Of a stretch of 17,046 nucleotides of DNA, positions 13,746 through 17,046 are shown piece by piece. The notes under the pieces were generated by a model. That model saw nothing but the letters and a program-made list of their open reading frames with translations, was not told where the DNA came from and made no database searches. The number at the start of each line of letters is the position of its first letter. The stretch's first letter is position 1. This DNA comes from an uncultured Clostridia bacterium (GTDB taxonomy: Bacteria; Bacillota; Clostridia; Oscillospirales; CAG-272), in contig CAJGDZ010000018.1 of NCBI GenBank assembly GCA_904502055.1, positions 1 through 17,046 of the forward strand. Reading direction: 5' to 3'. Both the position numbers and the translations under genes were made by a program.

Positions 13746-14717
13746 TTACGCTTGCGCGATCTCCTCAAGCACAAACGCAAGCGATCGGCCGGCGTCGGCA
13801 AGCGTGGCTTTGTCGATGATGCCTTTGCGCTTTATCGCGTCGGTAAAGAAGACCAGCTCGTTGTAATAACCGCCCAGATCCGAGATGTTTCCGCCACGGT
13901 AGCCGCCGGTCATCTCCTTTTTGGAGATCTCAATCTCCTGTGCGCCCTTAGAATCGTAGCACATAAACCTGCCACCCGCGTTTTCAATCGTGGCCTTCTC
14001 AAATACCACGCGGAAGGTTGCCTCAAAGGGGTGGCTTTCGGGCAGATCCCATGTGCCTTCCACCGAAACGACAAAATCCTTGTAGCGCATCAGCGTCTGG
14101 ATGTAGGAGTTTTGCTCACCGATTTTGTTTTTAACCGAGGCAAAGCTCTCGGGCTCACCAAAGACTGAAAGAATGTAGTCGGTATCGTGAATGTGCAGAT
14201 CCTGCGCCGCACCGCCCGAGCGTGTTACGTCCAAAAGCCAGTTGTCCCAGCCCCAAAGCGGTCTTGGGCTGATTCGGCGGAAGTTGGCGGACACCACTCT
14301 GCCGTAAACGCCGCTATCCAGTATTTCCTTCAGGTGTACATACTCGTCCCAGAAGCGAATGACCTGTCCCACCTGAACCTGACAGCCTTTCTCCGCCGCC
14401 TTTTGTGTCATGGCCTGCGCCTGCTCAGCGGTCAGCGCGACCGGCTTTTCTACAAACAGATATTTTACCTTATCCATGGCCGCCAGCGCGTACTTGGCGT
14501 GCAGATAGGTCGGCAGGCAAATGTCGATGGCATCGACGTTTGCCTTTTGGATAAGATCCATACCGTCTGAGAAGATCTCCGCGCCGTCTGCCAGCGACTC
14601 TGCCTTCTCGCGGCGGATATCTGCCACAGCGGCAAGCTCTACGCCCTCTATATTTTTGTAGCAATTCGCGTGCATGGTTCCCATAAAGCCGCATCCGATA
14701 AGTCCGATTCGAATCAT
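13746..14717 (-). CDS. Gfo/Idh/MocA family NAD(P)-dependent oxidoreductase
   Basis: Sugar or inositol dehydrogenase-type enzyme of 323 residues, the usual length. An N-terminal Rossmann motif GCGFMG (8-13) is followed by the EKP motif (90-92) with catalytic Lys91, and by GGAAQDLHIHDTDY (168-181), in which Asp173 and His177 complete the canonical Lys-Asp-His set. The substrate is not fixed by sequence; inositol, glucose and 3-keto-glycoside chemistry all occur in this family. Its ATG is separated by one base from the stop of the upstream TIM-barrel gene. Its ribosome binding site lies inside that gene's last codons, so synthesis of the two is coupled and they probably act in consecutive steps. 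Confidence 0.92.
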   Translation of the reverse strand: MIRIGLIGCGFMGTMHANCYKNIEGVELAAVADIRREKAESLADGAEIFSDGMDLIQKANVDAIDICLPTYLHAKYALAAMDKVKYLFVEKPVALTAEQAQAMTQKAAEKGCQVQVGQVIRFWDEYVHLKEILDSGVYGRVVSANFRRISPRPLWGWDNWLLDVTRSGGAAQDLHIHDTDYILSVFGEPESFASVKNKIGEQNSYIQTLMRYKDFVVSVEGTWDLPESHPFEATFRVVFEKATIENAGGRFMCYDSKGAQEIEISKKEMTGGYRGGNISDLGGYYNELVFFTDAIKRKGIIDKATLADAGRSLAFVLEEIAQA

Positions 14718-14731
14718 TTTATTTCCTCCTT
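14718..14731 (-). promoter_or_regulatory. Ribosome binding site embedded in the upstream gene's last codons
   Basis: AAGGAGG (14725-14731, minus strand) encodes part of the Leu-Arg-Arg end of the TIM-barrel protein and sits seven bases before the oxidoreductase ATG. The upstream stop is one base from that ATG. Confidence 0.88.
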
Positions 14732-15558
14732 AAAATTTTATCCATCGCAAGCGAGGTGTTGTAGAGAATGGTTTCGGGGTAGTGCTTGTAGCTCGGGATC
14801 ATTTCGGCCGAGACCCAACCGTCATAGCCGATCTCGAGCAGCGCGTCGATCACACTCGGGTAGTCCACGTCTCCTGCCAGCAGATCTACAAAGCCGTGAA
14901 GTCCGCCCGCCTCAATGCGGTAATCCTTGAAGTGCACCTTCTTGATCCGCTTGCCGAGAATACGCACCCAATCCTCGGGATAGGAGCAATACAGCGTGTT
15001 GCCGATATCCAGGTAACTGCCAACGTAGTCGCTTCCGATCTTGTCGATAAAATCGCGCATCTCCATGGGGGACAAAAGGAATTTGTTCCACACGTTTTCA
15101 AGACCGATGCTGATTTTGGCCGCCTCCGCATAGGATTTCAGCTCGTTTAAGCCCTCAAGCGCCCTCTCGTAGCAAACGTCGTAGGGCACTCTTTTTTCGG
15201 GGAATGCGAAGGAGGTGTTGACCACGCCGGGGACGACGAGGACGGTATCCGCGCCTAAAATCTGAGCGGTGTCGATCTGCTTTTTGATCATGTCCTTTGC
15301 TCTTTGGCGAAGGACGGGATCGTCGTCACTCAAACGAAGCTCCCAGCAAAGTCCACACGAAAGGCTGTAAAGCGAAAGCTCCAGCTCCTCAGCCGCCGAA
15401 CGGATGTCCACAAGCTCTTGCTTGTCCGAGGTCATCGAAAGCTCGCCGTCTGCTTCCAGCGCCAGCTCAACCCCCTCAAAACCGGCCGCCTTAGCAAGCC
15501 TGAGGCTCTCGCGCACACTCCCGGCAGGGAAAGACCAGATGTTGATTCCTTTTTTCAT
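14719..15558 (-). CDS. Sugar phosphate isomerase/epimerase-like TIM barrel (AP endonuclease 2 fold)
   Basis: Divalent-metal TIM-barrel protein of 279 residues in the xylose-isomerase-like superfamily, which includes L-ribulose-5-phosphate 3-epimerase, tagatose 3-epimerase, hydroxypyruvate isomerase and the C-glycoside-cleaving DgpC/CarC-type subunits. Candidate metal ligands in the expected order are Glu154 (GLENVWNKF), Asp184 (YLDIGN), His209 (KVHFKDY) and Glu252 (SAEMIP). There is no signal peptide. An AAGGAGG site lies before the ATG at 15558. It is the first gene of a bicistronic operon with the Gfo/Idh/MocA oxidoreductase and is transcribed divergently from an AraC-type regulator. It is too short to be a rhamnose isomerase (RhaA is over 400 residues). 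Fold is sure; reaction (epimerisation, isomerisation or beta-elimination) is open. Confidence 0.88.
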   Translation of the reverse strand: MKKGINIWSFPAGSVRESLRLAKAAGFEGVELALEADGELSMTSDKQELVDIRSAAEELELSLYSLSCGLCWELRLSDDDPVLRQRAKDMIKKQIDTAQILGADTVLVVPGVVNTSFAFPEKRVPYDVCYERALEGLNELKSYAEAAKISIGLENVWNKFLLSPMEMRDFIDKIGSDYVGSYLDIGNTLYCSYPEDWVRILGKRIKKVHFKDYRIEAGGLHGFVDLLAGDVDYPSVIDALLEIGYDGWVSAEMIPSYKHYPETILYNTSLAMDKILRRK

Positions 15559-15568
15559 AAAAACCTCC

Positions 15569-15597
15569 TTGAAAAAAATGTTACACCGTGCTATAAT
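15569..15597 (+). promoter_or_regulatory. Extended -10 promoter of the AraC-family gene
   Basis: TTGAAA (15569-15574), a 17-base spacer and TATAAT (15592-15597), with TGC directly before the -10 box (extended -10). The -35 box overlaps the ribosome binding site of the divergent gene. The leader to the ATG is about 80 bases. Confidence 0.82.
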
Positions 15598-15598
15598 T

Positions 15599-15627
15599 AT
15601 TATAAAGAATGTAAACGCGGTTTTACA
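15599..15627 (-). promoter_or_regulatory. Divergent promoter of the isomerase/oxidoreductase operon
   Basis: A perfect TATAAT on the minus strand (15599-15604) has a weak -35, TGTAAA (15622-15627), at 17 bases. Its -10 box is one base from that of the opposing promoter. The weak -35 fits a promoter that needs an activator, such as the neighbouring AraC-family protein. Confidence 0.66.
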
Positions 15628-15654
15628 GATATTTTTTTACTCTATACGTGTAAA
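15610..15654. promoter_or_regulatory. TGTAAA half-site cluster (candidate regulator binding region)
   Basis: TGTAAA (15610-15615) and TTTACA (15622-15627) form an inverted repeat with a CG at the centre, reminiscent of LacI/CcpA-type operators but with wider spacing. A further TGTAAA lies at 15649-15654. The right arm coincides with the -35 box of the minus promoter, and the repeat sits just inside the AraC transcript. Confidence 0.42.
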
Positions 15655-15684
15655 ATCTTCCACAAGGAGAAAAAACGGAAAAAT

Positions 15685-16563
15685 ATGAAAGTTACTTATG
15701 TCAAAACACAGCTCCAAGCGCTCGTGAATATATCCAAGATCGTTACCATTCATTATTACGAATTCGATAGAAATTTCAGCTTTGGTGGAGAATCGCACGA
15801 CTTTTGGGAGATGGTGTACGTAGACAAGGGGACGGTGCTTGTCAAGAGCGAAAGGGAGGAGCTCGTGCTTGGGCAAGGGGATGTTATTTTTCATAAGCCC
15901 AACGAATTTCACGCCATTCGCGCGTATAATTCCGAGCCGAATTTTTTTGTGATTTCCTTCGTCTCGCATTCACCGGCCATGACCTTTTTCAAAAAATATC
16001 ACACGATGCTCGATCAAAGGCTCAGACCTTTTATTTCAGCAATTATCAAGGAGGCAGAGGCAACCTTTACGATTCCCAAAAATGAACCGATGCTCACACA
16101 GCTTGTCAAAAAAGAGAATGCCATTCTTGGCGGGGAACAGTTTATCAAAACCTATCTTGAGCAGCTTCTTATTCTGCTGCTTCGGGATATTCACAATATC
16201 AGTGAGCTTAAGGTTTTCCCGAGCAAGGAAAGCATGGAGCATCACCTTATTTCCTGCATTCAGGAATATCTGGAGACAAACGTTGAGAAGGAATTTAAGA
16301 TGGCGGCCGTCTGTGCGCACGTGGGGTATAGTAAAAGCTATCTTTACAGGCTTTTTCACGAGCAGACCGGCACCACCATCGCCGCCTATCGCACGGAGCT
16401 TCGGGTGAAGCGTGCCAAGCAATTGATCCGCGAAAACAGGCTGAATTTTTCTCAGATCTCCGATCGACTCTCCTTTGATAATCCCCAATATTTTTCCCGC
16501 GTCTTCAAAAGGGTTACCGGAATGTCACCCTCGGAATTTAAGGAAACGCTGAGTCTGGAATAA
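15685..16563 (+). CDS. AraC/XylS-family transcriptional regulator with N-terminal cupin
   Basis: DNA-binding regulator of 292 residues, typical length. The N-terminal cupin sensor domain (about 1-100) has the usual HDFWEMVYVDKGTVLV and GDVIFHKPNEFHAI blocks. The C-terminal double helix-turn-helix occupies about 190-290: first HTH KMAAVCAHVGYSKSYLYRLFHEQTG (205-229), second FSQISDRLSFDNPQYFSRVFKRVTGMSPSEF (255-285). The frame is open back to 15304, but that extension overlaps the divergent gene and the promoter. The ATG at 15685 gives the family N-terminus, although its AAGGAGA site (15664-15670) is 14 bases away, longer than usual. Divergence from the isomerase/oxidoreductase operon makes that operon the likely target; a carbohydrate ligand is inferred. 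Confidence 0.93.
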   Translation: MKVTYVKTQLQALVNISKIVTIHYYEFDRNFSFGGESHDFWEMVYVDKGTVLVKSEREELVLGQGDVIFHKPNEFHAIRAYNSEPNFFVISFVSHSPAMTFFKKYHTMLDQRLRPFISAIIKEAEATFTIPKNEPMLTQLVKKENAILGGEQFIKTYLEQLLILLLRDIHNISELKVFPSKESMEHHLISCIQEYLETNVEKEFKMAAVCAHVGYSKSYLYRLFHEQTGTTIAAYRTELRVKRAKQLIRENRLNFSQISDRLSFDNPQYFSRVFKRVTGMSPSEFKETLSLE

Positions 16564-16596
16564 AAAAGGTGCTGAGCCATTGACTCAGCACCTTTT
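16564..16596 (+). terminator. Terminator of the AraC-family gene
   Basis: A perfect 13-base-pair stem pairs 16564-16576 with 16584-16596 around a 7-base loop. It starts directly after the stop codon and ends in TTTT. The A-run on the other side would also allow termination from the opposite direction. Confidence 0.9.
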
Positions 16597-16600
16597 GCAT

Positions 16601-16631
16601 AAAAAGAGGGGACACCGCTTGGTGTCCCCTC
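16601..16631 (-). terminator. Terminator of pyruvate:ferredoxin oxidoreductase gene
   Basis: GAGGGGACACC (16606-16616) and GGTGTCCCCTC (16621-16631) form an 11-base-pair stem around GCTT. On the minus strand it is followed by TTTTT (complement of 16601-16605), 11 bases past the stop codon. Confidence 0.92.
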
Positions 16632-16642
16632 GTGATTGACAA

Positions 16643-17046
16643 TTACTTATTGTCGGAGTAGAGGTCGCCCATCTTGGTCAGACGCTCGTACTTAGCCTTT
16701 GCTGCTGCCTCAGCCTGTGCGAAGAGAACCTCAGCTCTCTCGGGGAACTGCTGTGCAAGACGTGCATAGCGGTTCTCGGACTTGATGAAGTCAACGTAGC
16801 TTGCGGTAGGCTCCTTAGAGTCGAGCGAGAAGGGATTCTTGCCCTCAGCCTTTGCCGCAGGATTGAAGCGGAACATCTGCCAGTAGCCTGCATCCACTGC
16901 CTTCTTCATCTCAAGCTGGCAGTTCTGCATGGTACCCTTGATACCGTGCATCTCACAAGGAGCGTAACCGATGATCAGCGAAGGACCGTTGTAAGCCTCT
17001 GCTTCCTTAAGTGCCTTAAGTAGCTGATTCATGTCAGCACCCATAG
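16643..17046 (-). CDS. nifJ: Pyruvate:ferredoxin (flavodoxin) oxidoreductase, C-terminal part (5' end outside window)
   Basis: C-terminal 134 or so residues of the large single-chain enzyme that oxidises pyruvate to acetyl-CoA and CO2 with reduction of ferredoxin, the central step in anaerobic fermentation. The visible part holds the family blocks MGADMNQLLKALKEAE, GPSLIIGYAPCEMHGIKG, MKKAVDAGYWQMFRFNP and GKNPFSLDSKEPT, then an Ala/Glu/Lys-rich C-terminal helix ending YSDNK. The full enzyme is close to 1,170 residues, so about 1,000 lie outside. The frame is open to the window edge, and the Met at 17044 is internal. It ends at its own terminator and converges with the AraC-family gene. Codon choice looks strongly biased (GCT and GCC for Ala), as in highly expressed genes. 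The symbol could also be given as por or pfo. Confidence 0.93.
   Translation of the reverse strand, partial: MGADMNQLLKALKEAEAYNGPSLIIGYAPCEMHGIKGTMQNCQLEMKKAVDAGYWQMFRFNPAAKAEGKNPFSLDSKEPTASYVDFIKSENRYARLAQQFPERAEVLFAQAEAAAKAKYERLTKMGDLYSDNK

Noticed and set aside
13738..13750. CGTAA-ACG-TTACG dyad at the stop of the second oxidoreductase as a terminator
   Set aside because: The stem is only five base pairs and no T-run follows on the minus strand.
15304..15684. N-terminal extension of the AraC-family protein to 419 residues
   Set aside because: It overlaps the divergent isomerase gene and both promoters, and the extra sequence is not cupin-like.

Overview
The window looks like the chromosome of an anaerobic, Gram-positive-type Bacillota (Clostridia, probably gut-associated). 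The evidence is AGGAGG-type ribosome binding sites almost throughout, consensus TTGACA/TATAAT promoters, stem-loop plus U-tract terminators, a pyruvate:ferredoxin oxidoreductase, a BspA-like leucine-rich-repeat surface protein, and a nucleoside ABC transporter of the NupP/NupQ type. Base composition is moderate (about half G+C by eye). I see no tRNA, rRNA, CRISPR array, insertion sequence or phage gene. No gene-free stretch exceeds 300 bases; the longest is 6316-6593, which holds two divergent promoters and a dyad.

Layout. (1) 1-1625, plus strand: two permease subunits of a nucleoside ABC importer (the first cut by the window edge), then a terminator. (2) 1739-3685: a promoter and typA/bipA, a ribosome-associated GTPase, ending in a terminator shared with the converging operon. 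(3) 3684-6385, minus strand: a membrane-anchored D,D-carboxypeptidase-like protein followed by a cytoplasmic six-hairpin glycosidase. (4) 6518-9025, plus strand: a secreted 798-residue LRR protein with an unrecognised C-terminal half. (5) 9033-15627, minus strand: a sugar-catabolic cluster. In transcription order it holds a TIM-barrel isomerase/epimerase and a translationally coupled Gfo/Idh/MocA oxidoreductase, a second GH109-like oxidoreductase-fold protein, a HAD-IIA phosphatase, then rhaB (rhamnulokinase) and rhaD (rhamnulose-1-phosphate aldolase). Four promoters are visible in it. An AraC-family regulator is divergent at its head (15569-16563). (6) 16643-17046, minus strand: the C-terminus of pyruvate:ferredoxin oxidoreductase.

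How the genes may work together. RhaB and RhaD phosphorylate L-rhamnulose and split it to dihydroxyacetone phosphate and L-lactaldehyde. Rhamnose isomerase (RhaA) is not in the window. The coupled TIM-barrel/Gfo-Idh pair beside a GH109-like protein and an AraC regulator resembles gene sets that cleave glycosides through keto-sugar (oxidation then elimination) chemistry. My main hypothesis for something less ordinary is that this cluster is a redox-dependent deglycosylation module linked to deoxysugar catabolism. That link is inference from family membership and gene order only.
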